This document shows, piece by piece, positions 38,336 to 46,108 of a stretch of DNA of 64,000 nt. The notes beneath the pieces are model-generated. The model was not told the DNA's origin. It saw nothing but the letters and a program-made list of their open reading frames with translations, and did not search any database. The translations under genes and the position numbers were made by a program. The stretch's first letter is position 1. The number at the start of each line of letters is the position of its first letter. Origin of the DNA: JBGSUZ01 sp963677505 (GTDB taxonomy: Bacteria; Bacillota; Clostridia; Peptostreptococcales; Acidaminobacteraceae); NCBI GenBank assembly GCA_963677505.2, contig CAXXWB010000057.1, forward strand, positions 1 to 64,000, written 5' to 3'.

Positions 38336-39232
38336 ATGAAAAAGCTCATATCCCTCATGACTGTCTTTGCACTGGTATTCCAACTCACTGCTGTTAGCGC
38401 ATTTGCTGCTACATCGGTGAATAAAACAGTCTTTACAGCCACCACAGAAGTCTATGGTGTGTATGTAATTGACAAGAACTACACAAACTTGCACGTATTT
38501 TCTGCAAAAAAACTTGAGCATGTTACGAGAGACTACAATACAACTAAGTTCTATGTGAACACAACACCAGAATATAAGGTGACCAGTATTAAATACACGC
38601 TATCAAAAGATAAAAAGTCTGTTGCAGTAAAAGCCGTCTATGCAGATAAATCAATCACTGATTATCTCTTGAAAAAAGACAGTTCTGGCAAAGTTTTTAT
38701 GCAATCCACTGACGAAAATGGAAAAGTTAGCAAATACCCTAAAGCTTATACAACCTTAGATTTGGCTACTAAATACATTAAAAGTGATAAATTTAAGGCG
38801 ACACTCAAGTTAGAGGTCACATTGGCTAAGCAAATTAAAGATGCTTTGGCAGATTTCAAAAAAACCAGAGCTGATTTCGATGACGCCGCTCCAATCAGTG
38901 ATAGCAACTTCATTGAAGGTATATACGTAGGCGACTCTGAAGATCAAACTTTAGATGTCTACATGTCCTACGATTTTGATGAGGATACTTATCAAAACTT
39001 CACAACTCTATTGGACGCAACATTAACAGTAGGAAAAGATACTTACTATATTTACGGTCTCGGCTATGCTGTTGAAGGTGAATTTATGTCAATTGCTGAA
39101 GATGAAAACAATTCCATAACGTTCACAACAACAGATCGTTCAACCATTACACACATCACAGTCGTTGTCGAAGGTGAAACCGTCTATGACGAAGACGTTA
39201 ACTATCAATTGGATACCAAATACACAAGTTAG
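38336..39232 (+). CDS. Secreted protein of unknown function
   Basis: 298 residues. The signal peptide MKKLISLMTVFALVFQLTAV is cut near AFAA. The mature protein is acidic in its second half (about 200-298) and rich in Thr, Tyr and Asp, with beta-strand-like patterning; I see no known catalytic motif. AGGAGG is about 11 bases upstream of ATG 38336. It follows the DUF3999 gene by 87 bases and may be cotranscribed, although its AT-rich codons resemble the chromosome rather than the module. A strong terminator follows. Confidence 0.75.
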   Translation: MKKLISLMTVFALVFQLTAVSAFAATSVNKTVFTATTEVYGVYVIDKNYTNLHVFSAKKLEHVTRDYNTTKFYVNTTPEYKVTSIKYTLSKDKKSVAVKAVYADKSITDYLLKKDSSGKVFMQSTDENGKVSKYPKAYTTLDLATKYIKSDKFKATLKLEVTLAKQIKDALADFKKTRADFDDAAPISDSNFIEGIYVGDSEDQTLDVYMSYDFDEDTYQNFTTLLDATLTVGKDTYYIYGLGYAVEGEFMSIAEDENNSITFTTTDRSTITHITVVVEGETVYDEDVNYQLDTKYTS

Positions 39233-39252
39233 TTTCAAATGATTTTAATCAA

Positions 39253-39298
39253 AAAAGGGATGCCTTAACAGCTTCATTGCTGATAGGGCATCCCTTTT
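39253..39298. terminator. Bidirectional terminator
   Basis: AAAAGGGATGCC (39253-39264) pairs with GGCATCCCTTTT (39287-39298), with an inner CAGC/GCTG stem. A and T runs on the two sides allow termination of both convergent genes. Confidence 0.88.
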
Positions 39299-39330
39299 AA
39301 TTTCTATAAACAAATCTACGTTTTTTACAA

Positions 39331-40161
39331 TCATTCTACAGATCTACGCCCTTGACTAATATGTCCAAGACCATAAGAAAGCCCTGCTCCTATAATCCCA
39401 AGAAGCATTCCTTTAATCATTTCTGACCCAGTGCTCACACTGGGCATAAGGGCGAGAATAGAGCCTACTACAAATCCAAGAACCATGTAATAGGTATAGC
39501 CATAAAACCGCTTAAACATATAACTAATAACCTTAGCCAGCAAAAGTACCGTCAAACCAAAGCCGACCCCCATGGGAATAAGCATTCTAAAGTCTAAGGT
39601 TGATATCCCCGCTAAAACAGCCTCATACACACCTGCATACATTAAAATAATTGAAGAACTGATTCCTGGCACAATGGTTCCAAGGGCAATAATGCCGCCG
39701 TAAAAAACAGAACTTTGAGTACTGAGGGTGCTTACAGAAGTTCTGTCAACGCCTTGACTGTCTAAGTATGTAAAAATCATCGTGAGGGTAAAAGCTAAAA
39801 CAAAAGGAACTAGATACCTTTTTTTAAAGCCCTCCTTGTTGGCCTCACCAAATACAGAAGGCAAAGTCCCTACCATCAAGCCAATAAAAACAAACTTGAC
39901 CATAGTTTCAAAATGGGCAAACAAAAACGTCATTACATTGCTAAAACCCACAATTCCAATCGCAACACCTATACCAACAGATATCAGAAAAGTCATTTTG
40001 ACTCGAAAATCTTTGTAAAAAGTAGCAATCGCCTCTGTGAGCTTATCGTATACCCCCAGCATAACAGCAAAAGCGCCGCCGCTAACCCCCGGTGCCACAC
40101 CGCCTATTCCGATGATGATGCCTTTTAATATATTGCCAACCAATTGATTCGTATTTTTCAT
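39331..40161 (-). CDS. DUF368 family membrane protein (polyprenyl-phosphate transporter type)
   Basis: About 276 residues with seven or eight membrane helices. The family signature GGVAPGVSGGAFAVMLGVYD is near residue 20, and a related ALGTIVPGISSSIILMYAGV is near 160, an internal repeat typical of DUF368. Recent work on DUF368/PopT proteins links them to undecaprenyl-phosphate recycling, which would make this an envelope gene. ATG 40161 is preferred; GTG 40173 is possible. Confidence 0.85.
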   Translation of the reverse strand: MKNTNQLVGNILKGIIIGIGGVAPGVSGGAFAVMLGVYDKLTEAIATFYKDFRVKMTFLISVGIGVAIGIVGFSNVMTFLFAHFETMVKFVFIGLMVGTLPSVFGEANKEGFKKRYLVPFVLAFTLTMIFTYLDSQGVDRTSVSTLSTQSSVFYGGIIALGTIVPGISSSIILMYAGVYEAVLAGISTLDFRMLIPMGVGFGLTVLLLAKVISYMFKRFYGYTYYMVLGFVVGSILALMPSVSTGSEMIKGMLLGIIGAGLSYGLGHISQGRRSVE

Positions 40162-40265
40162 AATTAACCCCACTGCCTTTTAAGATGTACCCGTATTCTA
40201 TCATAAAAATATTAAGGAAGTCTCAAAAAATGCTTATATCTAAAAAGGCATTCGCTTATGTTGCA

Positions 40266-40299
40266 CATAAAAAAGAGCGAAACCACGGCTTCGCTCTTT
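40266..40299 (-). terminator. Terminator of the oxidative-stress operon
   Basis: On the minus strand AAAGAGCGAA pairs with TTCGCTCTTT around an eight-base loop and runs into TTTTTTATG, ten bases after the rubrerythrin stop. Confidence 0.88.
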
Positions 40300-40308
40300 A
40301 CTTGATTT

Positions 40309-40887
40309 TTAATAATTACTTTCTTTGATTTCAAAATAAGCTTGTGGTTTTTTACACGTTGGGCAAGCCGCAGGTGCTTTTTCCCCTTCATGTACATAAC
40401 CGCATTCACGACACTTCCATCTCACCTTGCCATTCTTAGTAAAGGCTTCACCTTTAGTAAGATTTTCTGCAAGTTTAAGGTAGCGCTTTTCATGCTCTGC
40501 TTCAACAGTCGAAATCAATTTGTAAGAAGATGCAACGGCTTTAAAACCTTCTTCCTCCGCTACTTTTGCAAACTCAGGGTATAATTCTGTATACTCTTCG
40601 TTTTCACCCATAGCTGCAGCTTTTAAGTTCTCAAGGGTTGTACCAACTTTTCCCGCAGGGTAAGCTGCAGTAATTTCAAGGGCTTCACCTGAAGTTAAGT
40701 AACCAAAGAAGATTTCTGCATGAACTCTTTCATTGTCAGCCGTTTCAAGGAAAAGGGCTGCAATTTGTTCATAACCTTCTTCTATAGCTTTCTTAGCAAA
40801 CATGGTATATCTTCCTCTGGCTTGTGACTCTCCAGCAAATGACTTTAATAAATTCTTTTCGGTTTGTGTCCCTTTGACATCAGCCAA
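40309..40887 (-). CDS. rbr: Rubrerythrin
   Basis: 192 residues. A four-helix diiron domain (about 1-145) carries the ExxH pairs (AGESQARGRYTMFAKKA, ADNERVHAEIFF, VEAEHEKRY), and a C-terminal rubredoxin-like domain has CRECGYVHEG and CPTCKKPQ for one Fe. It reduces hydrogen peroxide to water. I choose TTG 40887 because AAGGAGG lies eight bases upstream and it gives the usual ADVKGTQTEKNLLKSF start; the longer frame has no support. Last gene of the PerR-type operon. Confidence 0.93.
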   Translation of the reverse strand: MADVKGTQTEKNLLKSFAGESQARGRYTMFAKKAIEEGYEQIAALFLETADNERVHAEIFFGYLTSGEALEITAAYPAGKVGTTLENLKAAAMGENEEYTELYPEFAKVAEEEGFKAVASSYKLISTVEAEHEKRYLKLAENLTKGEAFTKNGKVRWKCRECGYVHEGEKAPAACPTCKKPQAYFEIKESNY

Positions 40888-40915
40888 TGGTCTGTCCTCC
40901 TTTTGTTTATTAAGT

Positions 40916-41425
40916 CTAAGCAATGACCGGTGGTACAAATACTCTTGTCGCTAACTCACGGTCTAGCATTAAAATGCCATTGCCTTCACCATTGATCAAT
41001 TTCAATTGGCTTAGAATGGCCTCAACATTTGCTTCCTCTTCAACTTGTTCATCTACAAACCATTTGAAGAAGCTATTAGATGCATGGTCTTTTTCTTCGA
41101 TTGCCACATCAACCAAGTTGTTAATTAAATTGGTAACATGTTGTTCGTGTTTTAGCACATCTTCAAACACTTCGATAATGCTTGTCCATTCAGTTTTTGG
41201 AGATTCAAATGCACGAAGAGCTACTCTTCCACCTCTTTCACTCACATAGTCATAGAATCTAAGAGCATGAAATTGTTCTTCTTCGAATTGTACTCTCATC
41301 CAGTTAGCAAAACCCGGCAAATTTTTATCTGCAAAGTAAGCTGACATAGATAAATAAAGATAAGCTGAATAGAATTCGGCATTGACTTGAGCATTGATGA
41401 TATCTGCCAATCTTTGTTTCATCAT
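40916..41425 (-). CDS. ftnA: Ferritin (FtnA type)
   Basis: 169 residues, a four-helix ferritin. Ferroxidase residues are visible in QVNAEFYSAYLYLSM, FEEEQFHALRFYDY and WFVDEQVEEEA. It oxidises and stores iron in a 24-mer shell and limits Fenton chemistry. The ORF starts with two ATGs, either being possible. It lies between the superoxide reductase and rubrerythrin genes, on the same strand with short gaps. Confidence 0.93.
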   Translation of the reverse strand: MMKQRLADIINAQVNAEFYSAYLYLSMSAYFADKNLPGFANWMRVQFEEEQFHALRFYDYVSERGGRVALRAFESPKTEWTSIIEVFEDVLKHEQHVTNLINNLVDVAIEEKDHASNSFFKWFVDEQVEEEANVEAILSQLKLINGEGNGILMLDRELATRVFVPPVIA

Positions 41426-41474
41426 GAGTAAAACTCCTTTATGTTCAAATGCATAGGTTGATATTCATAGTAAA

Positions 41475-41852
41475 TTAATTTGATTTCCAATGTCCGTGAA
41501 CATTACAGTATTCTCTTGCTTGTACATCCTTTGCATCTGTATGGAAATAAGCAATTGGATCATCTCCAGGATTTAGAAATGCAGTCAATACGCCGTACTC
41601 TGTAATCAGCTCAACCCACTGAATATAGTGTTCTGCCGTCATAGGATGAAGCGTTGAACCAACTGTTACCTTAAAGCCACCATCAATTTTTTCAATCACA
41701 GGTACGTGCTTTTCTGTTGATGAATCCGCTGTTTTTTCTTCCATCAATTTCATCGGTTCGCCGCAACAAACTAATGTCCCGCCGCCTGCATGATAAACTT
41801 CAACGATATTGCCACATTTTTCGCATTTGTAAACTTCTAATTTTTTAAGCAT
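41475..41852 (-). CDS. dfx: Desulfoferrodoxin (superoxide reductase)
   Basis: 125 residues. An N-terminal desulforedoxin domain has CEKCGN and CCGEPM for the Fe(Cys)4 centre, and the C-terminal domain has the Fe(His)4Cys catalytic site (EKHVPVIEK, STLHPMTAEHYIQW and EYCNVHGHW). It reduces superoxide to peroxide without making oxygen, with electrons from rubredoxin encoded in the same operon. It starts behind a GGAGG site. Confidence 0.95.
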   Translation of the reverse strand: MLKKLEVYKCEKCGNIVEVYHAGGGTLVCCGEPMKLMEEKTADSSTEKHVPVIEKIDGGFKVTVGSTLHPMTAEHYIQWVELITEYGVLTAFLNPGDDPIAYFHTDAKDVQAREYCNVHGHWKSN

Positions 41853-41873
41853 TCAGATTTCCTCCAAGACTTC

Positions 41874-42314
41874 TTAGTGGACTGCCTCACTGCAACGGTC
41901 ACAAAGCCCTTTAAAATATACGTGCTTCTGATTAATCTGGAACCCCGCAAGATTTTCAACAGTGGCATCACCTAAATCAAGTGAAAAATCAGCAACTCTG
42001 CCGCATTTCTCACATTTGAAATGGCCATGTACAGAAGTATCTGCATCATAACGGGTTTCATTTTCTTCGATTGTAATCAAAAGTGCTATATTATTCTCAA
42101 CAAAGAGGTTAAGTGTATTGTAAACCGTTGTCTTTGAGAGTGTTGGTATTTCAGTAACCAAATTTCTGTAAATATTTTCTACAGTTGGGTGTTCCTTTGT
42201 ATTCATTAGAAATTCATATATTTTGATACGTTGATAAGAGGGTTTAATGCCATTCCCTCTTAAATATTCCCCAATATTATCTATCTTATTGCCCATTTGC
42301 CCCATATCTTCCAT
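41874..42314 (-). CDS. perR: Fur-family regulator, probably PerR
   Basis: 146 residues. A winged-helix domain (about 15-85, RIKIYEFLMNTKEHPTVENI, then TLSKTTVYNTLNLFVE) and a metal/dimer domain with two CxxC structural zinc sites (CEKCGR and CDRC). The regulatory site has HGHFKCEKC, and the Asp-containing LDLGDATVEN stretch suggests PerR rather than Fur, though that is not certain. It lies inside the operon it most likely controls and just downstream of a PerR-like box. Confidence 0.85.
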   Translation of the reverse strand: MEDMGQMGNKIDNIGEYLRGNGIKPSYQRIKIYEFLMNTKEHPTVENIYRNLVTEIPTLSKTTVYNTLNLFVENNIALLITIEENETRYDADTSVHGHFKCEKCGRVADFSLDLGDATVENLAGFQINQKHVYFKGLCDRCSEAVH

Positions 42315-42344
42315 CTACCTCAATACCCCTTCCAAAACTATAAC

Positions 42345-42506
42345 TTACTCGATAACTTCGAACATATCTTTGCCAACACCGCAAAGTGGGCAAACCCAAT
42401 CTTCAGGAATATCTTCAAATGCAGTACCTGGTGCAATACCGCTATCTGGATCGCCGATTTGTGGATCATACTCCCAGTTACATGCTGTACATACGTATTT
42501 TTTCAT
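42345..42506 (-). CDS. Rubredoxin
   Basis: 53 residues, short enough to be missed by a length cutoff. The start MKKYVCTACNWEYDPQIGDP and the later DWVCPLCGVGKDMF give the two CxxC pairs of the Fe(Cys)4 site. GGAGG lies nine bases upstream of ATG 42506. First gene of the rubredoxin-perR-dfx-ftn-rbr operon, it would feed electrons to superoxide reductase and rubrerythrin. Confidence 0.96.
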   Translation of the reverse strand: MKKYVCTACNWEYDPQIGDPDSGIAPGTAFEDIPEDWVCPLCGVGKDMFEVIE

Positions 42507-42527
42507 ATTTGTTGCCTCCTTAAGTAT

Positions 42528-42571
42528 AGTGTTTTAATAGTGTTTTAATGGTGTTCTAATAGTGTTTTTAA
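42528..42571. repeat. Four 11-base direct repeats in the rubredoxin leader
   Basis: Units AGTGTTTTAAT, AGTGTTTTAAT, GGTGTTCTAAT and AGTGTTTTTAA follow each other without gaps. They lie between the promoter and the ribosome binding site. The 11-base period is close to one DNA turn, so a protein could bind the same face repeatedly. Confidence 0.75.
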
Positions 42572-42592
42572 CAATACTCACATTTTACATGT

Positions 42593-42607
42593 TTACTATC
42601 ATTATAG
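42593..42607. promoter_or_regulatory. Candidate PerR box overlapping the rubredoxin -10
   Basis: On the minus strand CTATAATGATAGTAA matches 11 of the 14 defined positions of the PerR consensus (TTATAATnATTATAA). It contains the operon's likely -10 box TATAAT (42601-42606), so binding would block transcription. Confidence 0.55.
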
Positions 42608-42688
42608 CAATGTTTTAATAACAAATTTGATATGTCTTGGTAAATGGAATTCTACGGGGTTGGTCAAAACTTACGGATTAACTAATTT

Positions 42689-42871
42689 TTACTCTTCACT
42701 GATTTGGTAAAAACATCTTTTAGGGGAATATATTTTTCCTTCTTCTTTTAAAGCTTTGATTGCTTTATCAAGTTCTTTCTTTTCTAGGCCAATTGCTTCA
42801 GCAACTTCGCCTGGACGTATTGCTTCGCCTGATTTTTTAAAAACATCTAATACTTTGTCTTTCGAATCCAT
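42689..42871 (-). CDS. Small winged-helix DNA-binding protein
   Basis: 60 residues: SKDKVLDVFKKSGEAIRPGE, then VAEAIGLEKKELDKAIKALK and a wing GKIYSPKRCFYQISEE. This is a stand-alone wHTH of a type common in anaerobic Clostridia, with a single Cys in the wing. AGAGGGG lies upstream. Its promoter carries a palindrome at the transcription start, so it may be PerR-controlled or autoregulated. Its targets are unknown. Confidence 0.7.
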   Translation of the reverse strand: MDSKDKVLDVFKKSGEAIRPGEVAEAIGLEKKELDKAIKALKEEGKIYSPKRCFYQISEE

Positions 42872-42904
42872 TATCTTACCCCTCTCTTGTAATATTATTA
42901 AATC

Positions 42905-42917
42905 TGTAATGATTACA
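42905..42917. promoter_or_regulatory. Operator-like palindrome (PerR/Fur-type) at the wHTH promoter
   Basis: TGTAATGATTACA is a perfect palindrome about one base G. Extended to 15 bases it matches 11 of 14 PerR positions and resembles the box at 42593-42607. It covers the expected transcription start of the promoter at 42923-42951. Confidence 0.55.
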
Positions 42918-42922
42918 AATAT

Positions 42923-42951
42923 AGAATAACATACTCATTTTTAGCTGTCAA
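42923..42951 (-). promoter_or_regulatory. Promoter of the small wHTH gene
   Basis: Consensus TTGACA (42946-42951), a 17-base spacer and TATTCT (42923-42928) on the minus strand. Confidence 0.7.
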
Positions 42952-42984
42952 CAGTATTTGATAATTTTTATACAGGCAGTGTGA

Positions 42985-43020
42985 TTTATACCCTATATTT
43001 ATTAATTTAACGGGTATAAA
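42985..43020. repeat. Inverted repeat upstream of the Cache/HD-GYP gene
   Basis: Perfect nine-base arms TTTATACCC and GGGTATAAA flank an 18-base AT-rich spacer, ending 32 bases before the start codon. No T tract follows. It may be an operator or an mRNA hairpin near the ribosome binding site. Confidence 0.5.
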
Positions 43021-43052
43021 AAAAGAAATTCTAAAATTAGGAGGGATAGCAA

Positions 43053-44801
43053 ATGTCATTAACCAAACGTTTTTTGCTCGGTTATCTTGTGGTGTATATT
43101 TTTGCAATATCTGGCATTGCAATCTATACAGGCTATTCCGCTCGAACAGAAATTTATACAGAAGTAGCCGTTCTTTACGAAGAACATTTTCGAATTGCCG
43201 AATATAATCTCAATTTGTTTTTTAAAGGTATTGAAGAAGACTTAGCGACTATAGCCTCATGCACTATTATACAGAACGCTGACGATAAGAAATTCACTTC
43301 ATTTTTAGAAGCAGATGAAAAAACCTTTCAATACCACTACACACCCCTTGAACTCAGCATTATTGAAATCTTCAACAATTACCGATTGACTCATCCCCAC
43401 GTAAATTCTGTCTACATGGGAAGGTCTAACGGTAGCTTTGTCCGATCTCATCCCCGTTCTATACCCACAGCTTACGACCCACGGATTAGACCTTGGTATC
43501 AACAGGCTATTACCTTTCCCGATAATGCCCTTCAAACAGAAGCCTATACCTCCGTGTCTACCCCTGATATTAATATCGGGACGGTTATGGCCCTTAAAAA
43601 CAATAAAAAACAGGTGACTGGTGTCATCGGGATTGATGTCACCTTAGATGCACTCTCAGAAGAATTTTCAAAAATGGCCCTCAGTTACAATGGTAAAATG
43701 GAAATATACGAAAAGGACGGCCGTGTCATTATATCGCCTTGGCCTGAACGCCTTAACCATGAAAGCAATGACAATGATACATACCATTTTGAATACTTAT
43801 CTACAAATGTTAAAATCGAAAAGGGCGCTATTTATTATCGCATTACTAAGGTACAAAAACTAGCAAATTCAGACTACAACCCAGTGGCCTATGTCCCGAT
43901 TCAGGAAATTGACGCCCTGATTTCTGCAGGTATTTATGAGCGAATTCTCTTTGTCACCTATGCCATGCTCATCTTCGCTGTCGTCACTTACTTCATGTTA
44001 GAGGTTCTCATTTTACAACCTATTCGGGGTATGAGAGAAGCTCTTTCTAATTCCAAGAAAAACCGCATGCCGTTAAAAATGACCCTTTCCTTAAAAGGAG
44101 AATTAGAGGATTTTCAATCTGAGTACAACCAGTTGGTTAGTCTCTTAGAAGCAGATGAGACAGAGCTTCAAAAGGTAAAAGCCCTTACCGTGATAAGCTT
44201 GTCTTCTCTGGCTGAAATGAGAGACTACGAAACAGGTCTCCATATCGTCAGAACTCAGAAATATGTCGAAATGTTGGCAGAACACTACAATATCAGACAC
44301 ATTGAAGCCCCTATAAGCGAGAGTAAATTGGCTTGGATGGTTCAGTGCGCTCCTCTCCACGACATTGGAAAAGTGGCCATTCCAGACAATATTCTTCTCA
44401 AACCCGGCCCTCTGACCAACGAGGAGTTCAATATCATGAAACGCCATACTATCATAGGGAAGGATTCCATCGACAGAGGTAACGCAGGAATTTCAGACAA
44501 TCTATTTATAGAAACCGCCAGCAACATAGTTCTCTACCACCATGAGCGCTGGGATGGTACTGGCTACCCTACGGGACTCTATGCCTTAAGCATCCCTATT
44601 GAAGCCAGAATCATGAGCATTGCCGATGTCTATGACGCTCTGACTTCAAAGCGTGTCTACAAAAAAGCCATTCCTCATGAGGCCGCGTTAAAAATTATGG
44701 TCGAAGGGCGAGGGACTCAGTTTGACCCTTCTCTGATTGACCTTTTCCTAGAAATTGCCTATGAATTTAAAATTATTAGCGAGCTTTACAGAGAAGATTA
44801 A
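43053..44801 (+). CDS. dCache sensor with HD-GYP phosphodiesterase domain
   Basis: 582 residues. Two membrane helices (about 7-28 and 292-316) enclose a double-Cache sensor region (RPWYQQAI and VIGIDVTLDAL are Cache signatures). A HAMP-like linker is followed by the HD-GYP domain (about 385-560) with the HD pair in APLHDIGKVAIPD and HHERWDGTGYPTGL. It probably degrades cyclic-di-GMP in response to a small external ligand. AGGAGGG lies upstream of ATG 43053. Confidence 0.92.
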   Translation: MSLTKRFLLGYLVVYIFAISGIAIYTGYSARTEIYTEVAVLYEEHFRIAEYNLNLFFKGIEEDLATIASCTIIQNADDKKFTSFLEADEKTFQYHYTPLELSIIEIFNNYRLTHPHVNSVYMGRSNGSFVRSHPRSIPTAYDPRIRPWYQQAITFPDNALQTEAYTSVSTPDINIGTVMALKNNKKQVTGVIGIDVTLDALSEEFSKMALSYNGKMEIYEKDGRVIISPWPERLNHESNDNDTYHFEYLSTNVKIEKGAIYYRITKVQKLANSDYNPVAYVPIQEIDALISAGIYERILFVTYAMLIFAVVTYFMLEVLILQPIRGMREALSNSKKNRMPLKMTLSLKGELEDFQSEYNQLVSLLEADETELQKVKALTVISLSSLAEMRDYETGLHIVRTQKYVEMLAEHYNIRHIEAPISESKLAWMVQCAPLHDIGKVAIPDNILLKPGPLTNEEFNIMKRHTIIGKDSIDRGNAGISDNLFIETASNIVLYHHERWDGTGYPTGLYALSIPIEARIMSIADVYDALTSKRVYKKAIPHEAALKIMVEGRGTQFDPSLIDLFLEIAYEFKIISELYRED

Positions 44802-44817
44802 CAAAATGGAGGAACAT

Positions 44818-45189
44818 ATGAAAAAAATATTTATAGGAATTCTTTTAATCGCGATCGTCATTTCTGGTGTCTCTTTAATCGGATTCAATCAACTTGGATA
44901 TAAAGGAAAACCTGTTACAGACGCTTCTAGAGAGACAAATCAAAAACTTCTTGAGGTTGCAAAAGCTAACACATCTGATGAAATCCATCTGATTGATGGG
45001 CTAGAAATTAGTAATGCTGAATATGAAATGGTTAAATCGAGACGTAATAATTCAGACCAAGAAGCAGAAGCGTACTTTAAACGTATTGCCGCGAAAAGCA
45101 GGGTTATAGAACGAGAATCGAAAAAACTGGATATCCAAGTCACCGATGAAGAAGTACAAGAGTACATGGATCAAAAACTATTAAAATAA
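44818..45189 (+). CDS. Small membrane-anchored SurA-N-like protein
   Basis: 123 residues with an N-terminal signal-anchor (KKIFIGILLIAIVISGVSLI) and a helical region (IDGLEISNAEYEMVKSRR, then ESKKLDIQVTDEEVQEYMD) that resembles the N-terminal chaperone segment of SurA/PrsA-type foldases. The prolyl-isomerase domain is missing. ATG 44818 follows GGAGG and starts 16 bases after the HD-GYP stop, so it is probably cotranscribed. A strong terminator follows. Confidence 0.65.
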   Translation: MKKIFIGILLIAIVISGVSLIGFNQLGYKGKPVTDASRETNQKLLEVAKANTSDEIHLIDGLEISNAEYEMVKSRRNNSDQEAEAYFKRIAAKSRVIERESKKLDIQVTDEEVQEYMDQKLLK

Positions 45190-45198
45190 CAAAAACAA

Positions 45199-45256
45199 AG
45201 ACTGTCTCAAAACAGGTCATTTACACCTGTAATTTGAGACAGTCTCTTATTTTTTG
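45199..45256. terminator. Strong bidirectional terminator
   Basis: Perfect 13-base arms AGACTGTCTCAAA and TTTGAGACAGTCT with an inner ACAGGT/ACCTGT stem, followed by a T tract. It separates convergent genes and could also end the minus-strand hemerythrin transcript. Confidence 0.9.
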
Positions 45257-45303
45257 TCCATAATACACTTGCACTATGGCCTATTCTTTTATAACTGCTT
45301 CCC

Positions 45304-45720
45304 TTACTTCATCCCTTGACTAATCATAAAATCTTTGTACATGAAGTCCGTTGTGATGATATGGTTGAACACCCAGTTAACGATTTTCTTAAGGAGTTCT
45401 TTTAAGAAAGCCTTTTGTTCATTTTCAACGTTTTTCAAATCAATTGAATGGAGATAATCGATAAAAGCATCATGCTCAACTTTATGTTTCGCATATTCTG
45501 GGTATTTGAACTTAAGGAAGTAATCCTCTTCGACCTTAAAGTGATAAATGGTGTAGTTGGTTAACTCATCCAAAACTTCCATAATATCATCATAGTCGTC
45601 GTTGCCCTCTTCATGTTGTACCAATAAAGCACTGATTCGATTGCCAATTTCTAATAATTTTTGGTGCTGAGCATCAATTGAGGGAATACCCAGTTCAAAT
45701 TCCTTTTTCCATTCAAACAT
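45304..45720 (-). CDS. Bacteriohemerythrin
   Basis: 138 residues with the oxygen-binding diiron signature: GIPSIDAQHQKLLEIGNR, YHFKVEEDYF, KHKVEHDAFI and the C-terminal HIITTDFMYKDF. Seven metal ligands of the family are in place. It binds dioxygen reversibly and may protect or deliver oxygen. It lies 34 bases after the CstR-like gene and is probably the last gene of the persulfide operon. Confidence 0.93.
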   Translation of the reverse strand: MFEWKKEFELGIPSIDAQHQKLLEIGNRISALLVQHEEGNDDYDDIMEVLDELTNYTIYHFKVEEDYFLKFKYPEYAKHKVEHDAFIDYLHSIDLKNVENEQKAFLKELLKKIVNWVFNHIITTDFMYKDFMISQGMK

Positions 45721-45754
45721 AATACAATCTCCTTCCGAATCTGCTAACGCTTAT

Positions 45755-46021
45755 TTATTTTGAAAAATTAATAATGGATTTGATGACTTTTTCCATGTGT
45801 TCTACGTCCACTTTTCCTTCTTCATCTGGGGCCATCAGGCAACTCATAGCGTTATTTTCCATGATCATCAGGCCGATTTTGTGGATTGAGGATTTGACCG
45901 CCAAGACTTGGAGCAAGATATCGTCACAACATTTGTCCTCTTCTAGCATACGCTCAATTCCAGCGATATGACCTTTGACAGTCTTGAGCCGATTAACGAC
46001 GGCTTTTCTCTTTTCGTCCAT
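45755..46021 (-). CDS. CsoR-family repressor, probably persulfide-sensing (CstR-like)
   Basis: 88 residues of the all-helical CsoR fold: RLKTVKGHIAGIERMLEEDK, then CCDDILLQVLAVKSS. The Cu-binding set of CsoR is Cys-His-Cys. Here the His position reads Asn (MENNAMSC) while the two Cys positions remain, which is the CstR pattern that senses persulfides by forming a Cys-Cys cross-link. Its place after two CoA-disulfide reductase/rhodanese genes, and the CsoR-type operator upstream of them, support this. The paired CC near residue 31 is notable. Confidence 0.8.
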   Translation of the reverse strand: MDEKRKAVVNRLKTVKGHIAGIERMLEEDKCCDDILLQVLAVKSSIHKIGLMIMENNAMSCLMAPDEEGKVDVEHMEKVIKSIINFSK

Positions 46022-46108
46022 TGGGGCTACCCTCCTATTTTACAGTCTTTATTTTTAACCTTACCAGTATTCTTATTTATGCCTCTTAATGAGGGTTTGT
46101 CTTCCCTA

